This document shows, one piece after another, positions 7,899 through 18,600 of a stretch of 42,838 nt of DNA. The stretch is from DATMRF01 sp035566435. Its GTDB lineage: Bacteria > Verrucomicrobiota > Verrucomicrobiia > Limisphaerales > UBA8199. The DNA lies in contig DATMRF010000061.1 in the NCBI GenBank assembly GCA_035566435.1, positions 1 through 42,838 on the forward strand. The letters are read 5' to 3'. Under the pieces are notes generated by a model that was not told where the DNA came from, did no database searches, and saw only the letters and a program-made list of their open reading frames with translations. The translations under genes were made by a program, and so were the position numbers. Every line of letters begins with the position of its first letter. The stretch's first letter is position 1.

Positions 7899-8924
7899 CT
7901 ACTCCAAACTCCAGCCGGGGCGGATTTCCTCGTCCAAAGCCGTTGTCCCCAAGTTCAGTCTCAGCTTTTCGTCCGCGAGGATACCAATCATGCCCGCGTT
8001 ATCGGTGCAAAGAGACGCTTGCGCCAGCCGCAATCTCAATCCTTCCCGCCGGCACGCATCCGTCAATTGCCGGCGCAACGCGCGGTTGCAGGTGACGCCG
8101 CCCGACGCGGTAACGCAACCAACCCCCAACCGCTGAGCCGCACGAATGGTCTTGGTGACAAGCACCTCCACAATCGCGGCTTGAACGCTCGCGCAGACGT
8201 CGCGCAGCGCCTGCGCATGGTCCAGCACCTCCGGGTGGTCGCGAAGATGGTAGCGGACCGAGGTCTTTAAGCCGCTAAAGCTGAAATCATCATCAGGCTC
8301 CCGTAGCATTGGCCGCGGAAAGGCGAATGCGCTCGGATTCCCCTGCTCTGCTAGCCGGTCGATTTCCGGCCCGGCCGGGTAGGCCATTCCCATCAACTTT
8401 CCGATCTTGTCAAAGCATTCACCGGCCGCATCGTCCAGTGTCGAGCCGAGCAAGTGATGCGTCAATTTCTCCTGGACATGAACAAGCATCGTGTGGCCGC
8501 CGCTAACAATAAGGGAAACGTTGGGTTCGAATTCCAAAAAATCGGCCACGGGAGGGTCACCCTGGATCCACGGTGAATAGAGGTGGGCCTCGTGATGATG
8601 GATGCCGACAAATGGACGGCGTAAGGCAAAGGCCAGCGCTTGCGCCGTCTTCAGGCCGACTATGAGCGCGTTGGGCAATCCCGGCCCTTGAGTGGCGGCG
8701 ACGGCATCCAGTCTCTCAGGGCTAACTCCGGCCTGTCTCAAAGCGGCCCGACAGATGGGAATCACTTGGCGCAAGTGTTCGCGGGCTGCCAATTCGGGCA
8801 CAACCCCGCCATACTCGGCGTGGAGGCGGATTTGAGAAGAGACTATGTTGGACAGGACGCGTCCGCGCTCGACCACCGCGGCGCTCGTTTCGTCACACGA
8901 GGTTTCAAAAGCAAGCAGCGGCAT
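7899..8924 (-). CDS. tsaD: tRNA N6-adenosine threonylcarbamoyltransferase TsaD
   Basis: This 341-residue enzyme transfers threonylcarbamoyl from threonylcarbamoyl-AMP to A37 of ANN-decoding tRNAs, working with TsaB and TsaE. The sequence has the ASKHA-fold opening LAFETSCDETSAA, the family motif VVPELAAREH, the metal-binding HxxxH (H110 and H114 in HHHEAHLYS), the nucleotide-binding SGGHTML loop and the C-terminal metal-site segment CTDNAGMIG. Length is typical of the family. It is the last of three minus-strand genes, 79 bp after the S41 protease, and could share its transcript. Neither tsaB nor tsaE is in the window. Confidence 0.96.
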   Translation of the reverse strand: MPLLAFETSCDETSAAVVERGRVLSNIVSSQIRLHAEYGGVVPELAAREHLRQVIPICRAALRQAGVSPERLDAVAATQGPGLPNALIVGLKTAQALAFALRRPFVGIHHHEAHLYSPWIQGDPPVADFLEFEPNVSLIVSGGHTMLVHVQEKLTHHLLGSTLDDAAGECFDKIGKLMGMAYPAGPEIDRLAEQGNPSAFAFPRPMLREPDDDFSFSGLKTSVRYHLRDHPEVLDHAQALRDVCASVQAAIVEVLVTKTIRAAQRLGVGCVTASGGVTCNRALRRQLTDACRREGLRLRLAQASLCTDNAGMIGILADEKLRLNLGTTALDEEIRPGWSLE

Positions 8925-9003
8925 GGGCTGGCACTAAGCCGAAGCGACCCTGCGCGACCAGCGCGCATGCCGCGATGCGTAAGGGATCTTCCTGCAAGCT
9001 GAG

Positions 9004-10335
9004 CTATTGCGCTGCCGCCATTTTTTCGCCGCGGGCGACTCGTTTCTCCCGAAGCGGGGAGCGTTGGGAGAACAGGGTGATGCCCTTGAGCACGTCCATG
9101 GCTCGCTCGAGCTGCGAATCATGGACCTGGGAGACCAATTGGCGGTCCCTTTCCTCCAGACTTTCGATGCCACCTGGCGTCCACTGAAGCTGGACGGCGC
9201 GCCCTTCCTCTTCGCTCATGACGACAGGGACGGTGGGTGTGATACCTTCCTCGTGAATGACTTTATGGCTGGGCGTGTAGTACTTCGCCGTCGTCAGCCG
9301 CAACGCGGAACCGTCCTGCAGCGGCAGGATGCTTTGCACGGAGCCTTTGCCAAAGGTCTTCTCTCCCACAATGATCGCCCGGTTTAGATCCTGGAGACAG
9401 CCGGCCACAATTTCCGAGGCACTGGCGCTGCCCAGATTAACGAGGACCGCGATGGGCATTTTGGGCAGCTCATCGTGACCATTGGCATGGCGGCTGGAGT
9501 TTTGAGCTGGATTACGACCCTCAGTCGTCACTACGAGTTGACCGCGGGGGAGGAATTTCTCGCATACGGCAACCGCCTGCTCGAGCAACCCGCCCGGGTT
9601 CCAGCGTAAATCAAGCACCAGCGCTTGCATCCCCTGCGCCTTGAGCTTCTTGAGTGCGGCCTCCAGATCGTCGCTGGTCTTCTCGCCAAACTGGACCAGG
9701 CGCACATAGCCAATTTTGTCCTCACCAAGGGGAAACTCCTTCTTGCCATGGATGTCTTTGACCATGTCAACGGTGATCACCGAACGCGCGAGCTTGTAGT
9801 CCTTAAGCTGATTTGAAGACGGACGGAACACGCTGATCCTGACCTCCGTGCCCGGTTCGCCGCGCAGGGTCTTGACGGCTTCCTGGAGGCTCATTCTGTC
9901 CGTGCTCTTGCCGTCGATGCGGACGATCCGGTCGCCGGTCATGATCCCCGCCCTGAAACCCGGGCTATCATCCATCGGAGCGACCACGGTAACGAAGTTA
10001 TCCTTCATGGAGATGACGATCCCCAGGCCCCCGAAGGCGCCCTGGGTGTCATTTTGCAATTCCTTGTACTTTTCTGGCTCCATGAATTCGCTATGCGGGT
10101 CCAGTGTGTTCAGCATTCCCTTAAGCGCCCCATAAACCAGGTCTTGATATTTCAGGTTTTGGCCATCCACATAGTCCTTCCGGACCTTCTCCATCACGTA
10201 GGAAAAAAGCTCGAGACTGGGATAGGCAGAATCCTTCTCGGCGGCCTGGGCGGAACTGAAGTACACCCGGGCGCCAATGATCAGGTTAATGCTCAGCACC
10301 AGCGCCACCACCCCGTAAATCAGTCTTCGTTTCAT
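9004..10335 (-). CDS. S41-family C-terminal processing protease (CtpA-like)
   Basis: This 443-residue serine protease acts in the cell envelope. It has an N-terminal signal anchor (about 5-24, after MKRRL), a helical segment, a PDZ domain (about 97-185, with GGLGIVI and the SPGFRAGI loop) and the S41 catalytic core. Catalytic serine lies in the GSASASE motif (302-308) and catalytic lysine in FGKGSVQ (K330). These enzymes trim or degrade exported proteins from the C-terminus. I use the ATG at 10335 because the membrane anchor begins there. A GTG at 10410 in the same frame overlaps the stop of the beta-helix gene by 4 bases (GTGA) and would add 25 residues with no domain. Confidence 0.93.
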   Translation of the reverse strand: MKRRLIYGVVALVLSINLIIGARVYFSSAQAAEKDSAYPSLELFSYVMEKVRKDYVDGQNLKYQDLVYGALKGMLNTLDPHSEFMEPEKYKELQNDTQGAFGGLGIVISMKDNFVTVVAPMDDSPGFRAGIMTGDRIVRIDGKSTDRMSLQEAVKTLRGEPGTEVRISVFRPSSNQLKDYKLARSVITVDMVKDIHGKKEFPLGEDKIGYVRLVQFGEKTSDDLEAALKKLKAQGMQALVLDLRWNPGGLLEQAVAVCEKFLPRGQLVVTTEGRNPAQNSSRHANGHDELPKMPIAVLVNLGSASASEIVAGCLQDLNRAIIVGEKTFGKGSVQSILPLQDGSALRLTTAKYYTPSHKVIHEEGITPTVPVVMSEEEGRAVQLQWTPGGIESLEERDRQLVSQVHDSQLERAMDVLKGITLFSQRSPLREKRVARGEKMAAAQ

Positions 10336-10406
10336 AATGCGGCAGAACTTCGTTCTGGCAGAAAGTAAGGGGCAAAGCCGCCCTTGGCAAGAGAGCGCTC
10401 GCCCAG

Positions 10407-12353
10407 TCACCTCGTGTCAACAACCGCGACCCCCTCGATTTTCACGTCCTTTTTGGGTCCCAAATCGATGCCTTGCGCCCTCAAGACCGTTTCGAAGACG
10501 TGCAGCCGAGGGTCGTGGCCCCTCTTCAGCCTGATTCGTTTGGCGGCCGGGTCATAGCTGAACTCGCGCCACGGCCGGCCGTCGCGCAGGAGTTTCTTCG
10601 GTTCGGAGTCCAGCGATGCCGACCAACCACCTCCCGGCTCACGCGTCCAGCCCTCGACGCAGTCCGCCCCGCTCATCGACACCTTCTCGTCTTTCATGGC
10701 GCGAATCGTCACGCCGTCGTTTTTCGGGGCCAAGACCTCGCGATATACCCCGCCCCGTAAGACGATAGTCTCTCCTGGTTGGGCGAGCGCGCAGGCTTTG
10801 GACAGGCTCGCGAGCGGCACGGCAGGATAGCCCCACGCCGGCTCGTCAGAGGCGCCCGGATGCCGCGGGTCCACGTAGTAAACGTTGGGGTACTCCAGGG
10901 CGCCGAGCGTCACCCCGCCCTTTCCGGCCCCGATAGCTGGGCTCGGTTGGCGCAGGCGGAAATCCCGCTTCTGAGGCTCCACGAACAGTGGGTCCTTGCC
11001 GTTGATGTTCGTGCCTCGCGCTAACGGCGCGGTCTTGAACGTTAGGTTGAATTCCATGACCGGGTTGGCAGCGGAGAAGTCCTGGTCACCGTGGATAACG
11101 GCCCGTTCCGCTTCACAAAGAATATTATTGCGGATTAGTCCACCGGTCGATTCCCTGCCCCGCAAACCGATGCAAGCCCAATTCACCGTTGAGATCGTGC
11201 AGTTCTCGATGGTCACATCAGGCGTCTGGATGATATCCGGCCCCCAACCCCCTCGCATCGCCGGCGAATCAGCGCAGACGATGTTGTGCCGAAACGTCCA
11301 ACCACGCACGCTGCCCAGGTGCGGAGCACTCTCCACCTTGCACATCTGATGGAAGTCAAAACAGGTGTTGTTTTCGAAAAGCAAATCCATCGCGATTTCG
11401 CCGTTGTTTGAGAAGGTCTGGAGACAATCGACGTGTGCCGTTTTGATCTCCTGCCGGGTGCTGCCGTGATAATAGTTGTAGCGCTGGATGCACCCTTTGC
11501 CGAAAAACCGCGAGTAATCGCAGTCGTCGTTCTTGTTGCCCGGCGCGTACATGAAGAGGCGGCTCACTTCGTTGTTCTCCACCAGCCAATCTTCTCCTCC
11601 CAGGATAAAGCCGAACTCGCAGTGATAAACCTTGTTGTAGGCGATTCGGTTGTGGGCGACCGCTGAGTAATCGCGAGTGTTGCCATCCGCGCTCGGCTTG
11701 CCAACCGACCCGTTAACCGCCGTCATCATATCGTGGATGTAATTGTCCGCGATATCGCAGTCGCTGGCGCGCAGTTGAATGGCCGTCGCAGGCTTGGCAG
11801 CGGTGATCTCGAAGCCCTCCACACGAATGTGACTCGCCTCGAGGTCGAAGCCGCCCAAGGTTGCCGAGCGCCGTGGCATCGCCACGAAAGAGACCGGCTT
11901 GCTCTCCGTGCCGCCGGCCTTCACCCTGACCCTTTCGTCGTACCGGCCCGCCATAACATAGACGGTGTCGCCCGGTTTCGCCGCATCGGCAGCCTGCTGC
12001 ACCGTCTTGAAAGGCTCCGCTTCGGTCCCCGGGTTGGTGTCGGCCGCGCCCGGAGCCTCCCGGTCAACCACATAACTCGCTGCCCGAACCTCCAAGGGTG
12101 CAACATCGTCGCTCGCGTCCTGCTTGCCGTCGGTGTGGCTCGCAAAGGTCCCGGCCTTGAGGCTAGAATCGGACAAGACCAGGCCGGCCAACGCGCAGAT
12201 CAACAGGACCCTCGTCCGCGGTGGTTGCGGAGTTTTGGGGTAGCTGTCAGGCCGAATGCCTACCCGCAGGACCTGGCCATTGCGCGCGCTTTGCAACACA
12301 ATGCGGTGAGCATTGACGATCAAAAGTGCGTGCCGATCGGGATTCGGATTCAT
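10407..12353 (-). CDS. Exported right-handed beta-helix protein
   Basis: This 648-residue protein carries two copies of an opening module typical of DUF1565 and parallel beta-helix proteins. The first (about residue 85 on) reads from a YVVDREAPGA-like start through PFKTVQQAADAAKPGDTVYV and runs into a beta-helix with many asparagine/aspartate-rich turns. The second (about 495 on) begins YYVDPRHPG and ends near the C-terminus without a following helix, as if the protein had lost or never had a second one. A hydrophobic stretch at about 48-60 (RVLLICALAGLVLS) looks like a signal sequence, but about 45 residues precede it, so a GTG start near residue 28 is possible; no good ribosome site decides. 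Related folds bind or cleave polysaccharides, but I see no catalytic signature. Confidence 0.82.
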   Translation of the reverse strand: MNPNPDRHALLIVNAHRIVLQSARNGQVLRVGIRPDSYPKTPQPPRTRVLLICALAGLVLSDSSLKAGTFASHTDGKQDASDDVAPLEVRAASYVVDREAPGAADTNPGTEAEPFKTVQQAADAAKPGDTVYVMAGRYDERVRVKAGGTESKPVSFVAMPRRSATLGGFDLEASHIRVEGFEITAAKPATAIQLRASDCDIADNYIHDMMTAVNGSVGKPSADGNTRDYSAVAHNRIAYNKVYHCEFGFILGGEDWLVENNEVSRLFMYAPGNKNDDCDYSRFFGKGCIQRYNYYHGSTRQEIKTAHVDCLQTFSNNGEIAMDLLFENNTCFDFHQMCKVESAPHLGSVRGWTFRHNIVCADSPAMRGGWGPDIIQTPDVTIENCTISTVNWACIGLRGRESTGGLIRNNILCEAERAVIHGDQDFSAANPVMEFNLTFKTAPLARGTNINGKDPLFVEPQKRDFRLRQPSPAIGAGKGGVTLGALEYPNVYYVDPRHPGASDEPAWGYPAVPLASLSKACALAQPGETIVLRGGVYREVLAPKNDGVTIRAMKDEKVSMSGADCVEGWTREPGGGWSASLDSEPKKLLRDGRPWREFSYDPAAKRIRLKRGHDPRLHVFETVLRAQGIDLGPKKDVKIEGVAVVDTR

Positions 12354-12482
12354 GCCGCGCCGAGTCTGCCAGAGTCTGACCGTAATGCAACGCAGGCGAG
12401 TGTGGTGTATTGAACCCGCGACGATTCCTTCAGCCTTCCTGCACGCTCGTCTCCAAAAGACGAAAAAATTTAAATTCGGCCC

Positions 12483-12511
12483 TTGACGGTTTCGGCGTCA
12501 GGTAGTTTAAT
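12483..12511 (+). promoter_or_regulatory. Sigma-70 promoter of the giant surface protein gene
   Basis: TTGACG (12483-12488) and TTTAAT (12506-12511) are separated by exactly 17 bp in the 307-bp gap between divergent genes. Transcription would start near 12518, leaving a leader of about 140 nt with small inverted repeats such as GGCC-TTT-GGCC (about 12536-12546). Nothing else is recognisable in the gap. Confidence 0.6.
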
Positions 12512-12660
12512 ATCTTCCATTAAACCAAAAGTTTGCGGCCTTTGGCCTCTTCCTGGGGAGGCTCTTTAGAGGGTGGGATAAACGACTTGGTTGGGTGCGC
12601 GTCAGCGAGGAAGGGGTTTCGCCGGCGCAGGAATGATCAAATAGTTACGCTGGGTTAAGA

Positions 12661-15600
12661 ATGGCCCAGCGATTTCAGGAACGTGTGAACGGATCATCCG
12701 CCAAACGCCAGTTTGAGTTAGAGCCGCTGGAGCAGCGCTGTTTGCTGTCCGGCGGGGTCGCCGCTGTAGCCGCCTCTCCCCTTATTTCACACACACTGCT
12801 GGTGGCTGCCGAGACCCAGACAGATTCCACTCGCCCAGCCCAGGAAATCAACGCCTGCGATCCGGCCGCTGGGGTTGGCAGCATCTTGCCGTCCGGAAGC
12901 CCAACACCCACGGCCCAGACCGCTTCGGCTCAGGCGACGTCAACGGGCTCGACTGACGCTGTAGCTCAAGGCAAGGAAGGCACATCTCAGAGTGTTACAG
13001 CCAGTTCAGCCGAAACCCAAACAGGCCCGGGAAGCCAGTCCGCCAACATCACGATTTCTTCAGGTCAATCCCAAGTTGACGGGAGTCCTGCGACAGAGCA
13101 GTTGACTCAGACGCTGACGGCAGCGAACGGCCCTCCATCAGCGCAAGCCACGCTTGGCCAGGGCAATTCCCCGGCTATCCTCAATCTCGCTGCTTTTTCG
13201 CAAGGTCCGAATGACACCACGACGATTCATCTGGGTGGCGCGGCGGGACCAGGCGTCAGTCCTGATGGCTACGACCAGCTCAACGTTGAAGGATTGGCGC
13301 ATCTTGACGGTACTCTTCAGATTCAACTTTCCAACGGCTTCGTTCCGCAACCCGGCCAGAAATTCAAGGTTTTCACCTGGGGTTCGCGCAGCGGACAATT
13401 CGCCAACTGGCTTGGTACCGCCGGCATACCCGGGCACCCCGACTACTATTTCCTGCCGATCTATAATGCTCATGATCTGACGTTGGAGGTCATCGACGAC
13501 CCGAATATCAGCCCCGGGGCTTCGACCGCCATTCAGAATGGCCTGAACACGCTTTCTCAGATCGGTACTCTGCTGAACAACGTAGGCAGCTTCGCTCAGA
13601 ACATTCCGCTCATCGGCGATAAGCTAAGCAGCTTCATCGATTCCGGCTCGGCCATCAGCCACGTTATCGCGCAGCAGATCCAAACCCTGCTCTCTGGAGG
13701 TCCAACGGCTGAGGCCGCTGTTACCAGCTTCATCCAAGGCTGGGATGGCACGAATGTCGCGGGATTCCAGATCAAGGTCGACGGCGTATTGGGCCATTAT
13801 GACGCTACCGGCACCGGACCGTTTTGGTGGGACATGACCCTTGAAATTACCCCTGCCGCAATCAGCAAGACGCTCCAGAGCGTCCTCGGTGGCGCTCTCG
13901 GTGCGGTGTTCGGCTCCGCCCCATCCGTCCAGGTCAACGGCAAGCTGACCGTTAACATGAGCTTCGGCTACGACAGCGTGTTCTTCGTGAAGCTCGACCA
14001 CATGACTGCCGAGGCCGATGTGAGCGTAAGTGGGTTGAACGGGTTCCCGTTCCAGCTTTCACCTCCGGGCGGACCAGTTTCCATGAACGTTACCAACGGC
14101 TCGGTGACGCTCGCCGCTTCAATCACGGCCACGCCCGACGCCAGTATCCTGACCGCGAATGCCACGACTGGGGCGCGGATCGAGATGGCCACCCTTACGT
14201 CGATGGCTGCGAGCAGCACCGCCACCAGCAACGCTTTCAATTTGGCGAAGACCAGCAGCCTGAATGCTTCCTTCACTTTGAATGGCAACATCACTTTCGG
14301 CGGCATCAGCCTAACCGGGACGACGATGGTGCAAATTCAGTCCAGCGACTTGTTCAGCGGCGCCGCTCCGGCGGTCACCGTGGTAGTGGACAGCTCGTTG
14401 ACAGTCATGGGCCAGACGTTGACCGGCACATTCACCTTCAAACAGACGGCGACCGAGACAGACCTGGAGGCGACTGGGGTCACTCTCAACCTGATGGTCG
14501 GCGCTCAGCGGGTGCTTCAGGCGACCGGGTCTGGCGAGTTCGCGCTGGTTGGCAGCGGGCTGGCCGGGACGCTTTCCTTGACGTTAACCCAGGGGCCGAA
14601 TATCCCCGGCCTGACCCTGACCGGCACCACTCTCAACCTGGCGCTGAATACGTCTTCGACGGCGGTAGCCACCGTTGACGGGAACGCCGTTAATTTGCCG
14701 GCCGGACCCTATTATCGCGTTTCGGGCCACGCCACGCTGGGGCTGAGCACGCCCAGCGCGAACTTAACGGCGGATTTCGACTTTGAGCCAAACGGCAGCA
14801 ATGAAGTGGATGTTGGCATCGCCAACCTGTCGTTCTATTTCGATAACGGCACCAGCAATCTGTTGAGCCTCACCAACGGGTCCGGAGCATTCGTTATTCT
14901 CGCGGCGGGGGTTTATGGAACGGCCGGTGCAACGGTCAACCTGACGGTGCCGGGGGTGACCTTGGAGGGCACGTTTAACGTGCTGATGAACACGACCGGC
15001 TCCTCCCAGACAGCCAAATCCGTCACGGTGAACGGCACCGCCCTCAACATCCCGGCATTATTGGCGGGGCCATACCTCCAGGTGCAGGCCACAGGCGCGA
15101 CTCCAGGGACTCATGCACAGTTGACGGTGCTGGGGATCCCGATGATGGGTGATTTCCTTTTCGAGAACAAAACCACGAACGCGAGCCACAAGGTTGTGAC
15201 GGTGGCTGCTGCCAACGTTAGTTTCGGCCTCGGCACGGTCACGAACAATCTCGTCTCCATCAGTAACGGGTCCGCAGCGTTTATTATCAGCGCTAACGGC
15301 GTGGCGGGCCAAGGGACGGTGACCGTGGGCGTCAGTGCGCCGGGCGTGACCTTAAGCGGCACATTCGGCGTGGCGGTTAACCAAACGAATGGCGCGGTCA
15401 ACGAAACCGTTACCATCGGCGGGTCACCGGTGACGGTCAATTTGCCGGCAGGTCCGTATCTTCAGGTCAGTGGCACCGGCATCACGCTTGGTTTTCTGGG
15501 GATAACGGTAACGGGTGATTTCAGTTTCGAGCAGAAGACCACGACCACCAATACCCAATTGGTGACGGTGGTGGCGAACAACGTCGGGTTCAATTTCGGC

Positions 15601-18600
15601 ACCAGCCTGATAACAGCGACAGGTGGTTCCGGATTTTTCGTGCTGAACGATTCTGGCATCGTCGGGCAAGGCAGCATCACAATTAACATTGGGGCGTTTG
15701 GTGGTTTCAGCCACACCTTCAACTGGGCCTTCAACAGCACTGATCCGGCGCTCGACCAGACAGTCACCGTTGATGGCATCCAGCACGTCCTCAACCAGGT
15801 AGATGGGCCCTTCAATCAACTGAGCCTCGGTTCGCCGGTCACGCTTTCCATCACCGCCGGCGGGCAGACACAGTCGATAGGAGTAACGGGCCTGGTACTG
15901 ACCCTGGATTCCGCGCACAATGACGTGTTGGTGGGGGTCTCCGGGCTGAGCACAACGGTGGGGACCAGCGGGGTGACTCTGCACGTGGGCGGTGGCACCG
16001 GGGCCTTTGTCATCAATTCATCCGGTGTGGCGGGCCTGGTCAACATTGATTCGACGACGGTTACGCTGGGCGGGGTTGCTGCCGGTGTCGCGCTGACCGC
16101 GACACATCTCCAACTTCAGTTCAACAACACCGGCGCGGACGTCGCCCCGGTCTCGGTCCCGGTTGACAACAATCCGGCAGACAACGTGACAGTCCAGTTC
16201 ACGGGCGCCTATTACCACAATTACCTGTCGGTGTCGGGGGCGGCGAGCTTCGGGCTGACGTTCGGGCCGATCACCATAAATGTTGGCGGCAATTTCGCCT
16301 TCGAGACGCCTGGAGCGGGGCAGTTCAAGGTCGGCGCCACTGACCTTTTATTTGACCTGAAATTGGGTTCCGGTCCCAGTGCCTTTACCGTCGCGTCCTT
16401 CAACCATGGCAGCGGGGCTTTCCTGATTAATGCCAGCGGTTTGGCCGGCTCGATTTCTGGCCTTCAGTTCCAGACCGGCGTCATCAGCATGAGCGGGACG
16501 ATCGAACTCAAGGTCAACACCACAAGTTCCCCGGTCAACACCACCGTTACCACAGCCGTCGGCACAACCATCATTAACCAGGCGGATGTTACCGGCGTTC
16601 CCAACGACCCAATCCCCGCCAATATCTTTAAGGTGTATGTAAACGGGAACCTCCGGGTCGGGTCGGTTTCGTTCCCTTTCAATTTCTATGTCGTTTACGA
16701 CTCCGGTTCGGGGCAGTTCCAGCTTTGGAAGACCAGCCCGAACACCGAGTTGGTGGCCGTCCAATCCGACGGCACAATCCTGACGCCGGGATTGAGCCTG
16801 CCGAGCCTGCTGGACTTCGCCCAGCCGGGCGGGTTCGACCTGGTCAGCATGCTCAAACAGTTGGGCATGTGGCTGGATACGTTCCGCAGTTCGACGTTGT
16901 TCGATACCCAGATTCCGTTCACCGGCGGCAAGACCTTGGGCGACGCCTTTGATTGGACGCAGGCTTTCATCAATTCCATCTACAGCAAAATGGTTAGTGT
17001 GGAAGTGCAGTCTCCGGGAATCGGCACCAACGGCCAGTTGGCAACTCCGCTGCCCGGCGGCACGGCGACTTTCCAAGTGACCTTAGGCACGGACAGCAAC
17101 CCCGGATCGCCGGTGACCGTGAATGTTCCCGGCCTGCCGTTCTTCTTGGTCGGTTCCCAGTTAACGGATGCGCAGGTCCAATCTTTTATTGCTCCCCTCA
17201 TGAGCGCCTTTGTGACGGCGGGGATCAATACCGACACGAACGTGAGCAATCAAAACAACCGGCTCGTGGCACGGGAGAATGCAGCCGGAGGGTTGGTAAT
17301 CGCGCTCCAGGATTCGGAAGTGTCTAAAGGGACCAAGCTGACGATAACGTCCACCGCCGGCGCGATGGCGCCGCTCGGATTTGGAGCGGCGGCCATTAAC
17401 CAGGTGGCGACCCTGACCCAAAGATACCCGACCGACAACAGCAACTCCCGCTATCCAAGTTTCTTCAGCGCGCTCGCGACTGCTTTGGGACTGGGCCCGG
17501 TCAACTACGACCCGGCGCGCCAGGTTTATACCTTCAGCCTCAACTTGAATCAGTCCTTCACCACGCAGGATTTGTTCGGCTCCTCGAGCATTCCATTCAA
17601 TTGGAGCGCCGACCTGGGTCCGATCGCCAGCGCCTCGCTGAGCGGCGCGCTGAGCTTTAGTGCCACGGTGGGCCTGACCGGAACGCTCGGCTTCGATTTG
17701 ACGGCGCAGGATGTGCCGCGCGTCCTTTCCACAACCCAAGTGCCCGTGCCGGTTAACGGCCGGATCAATACCGATGCACATTTCACGATTTACCTGAACG
17801 ACGATCCATCTAATGTCAGCGCCCACCCCGTGGGTGGCGGCGCCCTGACGCTGACGGCCTCCAGCACTGCCAGCGACAGCAGCGTCGATGACCTGGCCGC
17901 GAAATTCAACGCGCTTTTTGGCACGATCACCCTGTCGCGGACGGATTACCCGTGGTTGCCCTCGCCGACCATGACGTTGGATCAGGTGCTGATTGCCCAG
18001 AAGGCCGACACCGAGCTGGCGATTTCGGCCAAGCCTGGGATGTTGGGTATCGTTAACCGCATCGCCATTACTTCCGCGAGCAATGACAGCTTTGCGACCG
18101 AGCTGGGCTTCGGTAACCAAAGCAATTCGACGGGCACGATGTTCCTCTCGGCGTCCAACTCCAACATCAAAGGGTTGTTCCTCGATAACGCCAGCTTGAG
18201 TGGCGATCTGACGATTACAACGCCCACGACCATCAGCGGTTCGCTTAGCCTGGGTTTTGTCAAAGTCGCGACCAACGGCGGAGTCCTGGGCACCTACACG
18301 ATCAACAGCGACGGGACTACCTCCACTTCGCCGCTGCACGTCGGGCTGAGCTTGCACGATCAGACAACTAACTCTAGCCGGTTCTATCTGAGCGACCTGA
18401 TGAACGGAACCTCATCGGTCAACATCCTCAACATGGTGGTGCCCAGCTTTACCGGATCGCTCCTATTGCAGCTCAACAACATTTCCGTCAGTGGCCTAGG
18501 CTTCTCTCTGCCTCTGTCGAGCGCGCAGATTTCCTTGTTCATTCCCGACATCAAGAATGTCGATTTCAACCCCAATCCCTACGATGCGACGAGCAACAAA

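Noticed and set aside
17161..18357. Large minus-strand frames within the giant gene (also 18496-19806, 21700-22923, 28870-30090, 31711-32886)
   Set aside because: They are shadows of repetitive GC-rich coding DNA; their products are valine/glycine/arginine-rich mirror images of the repeats.
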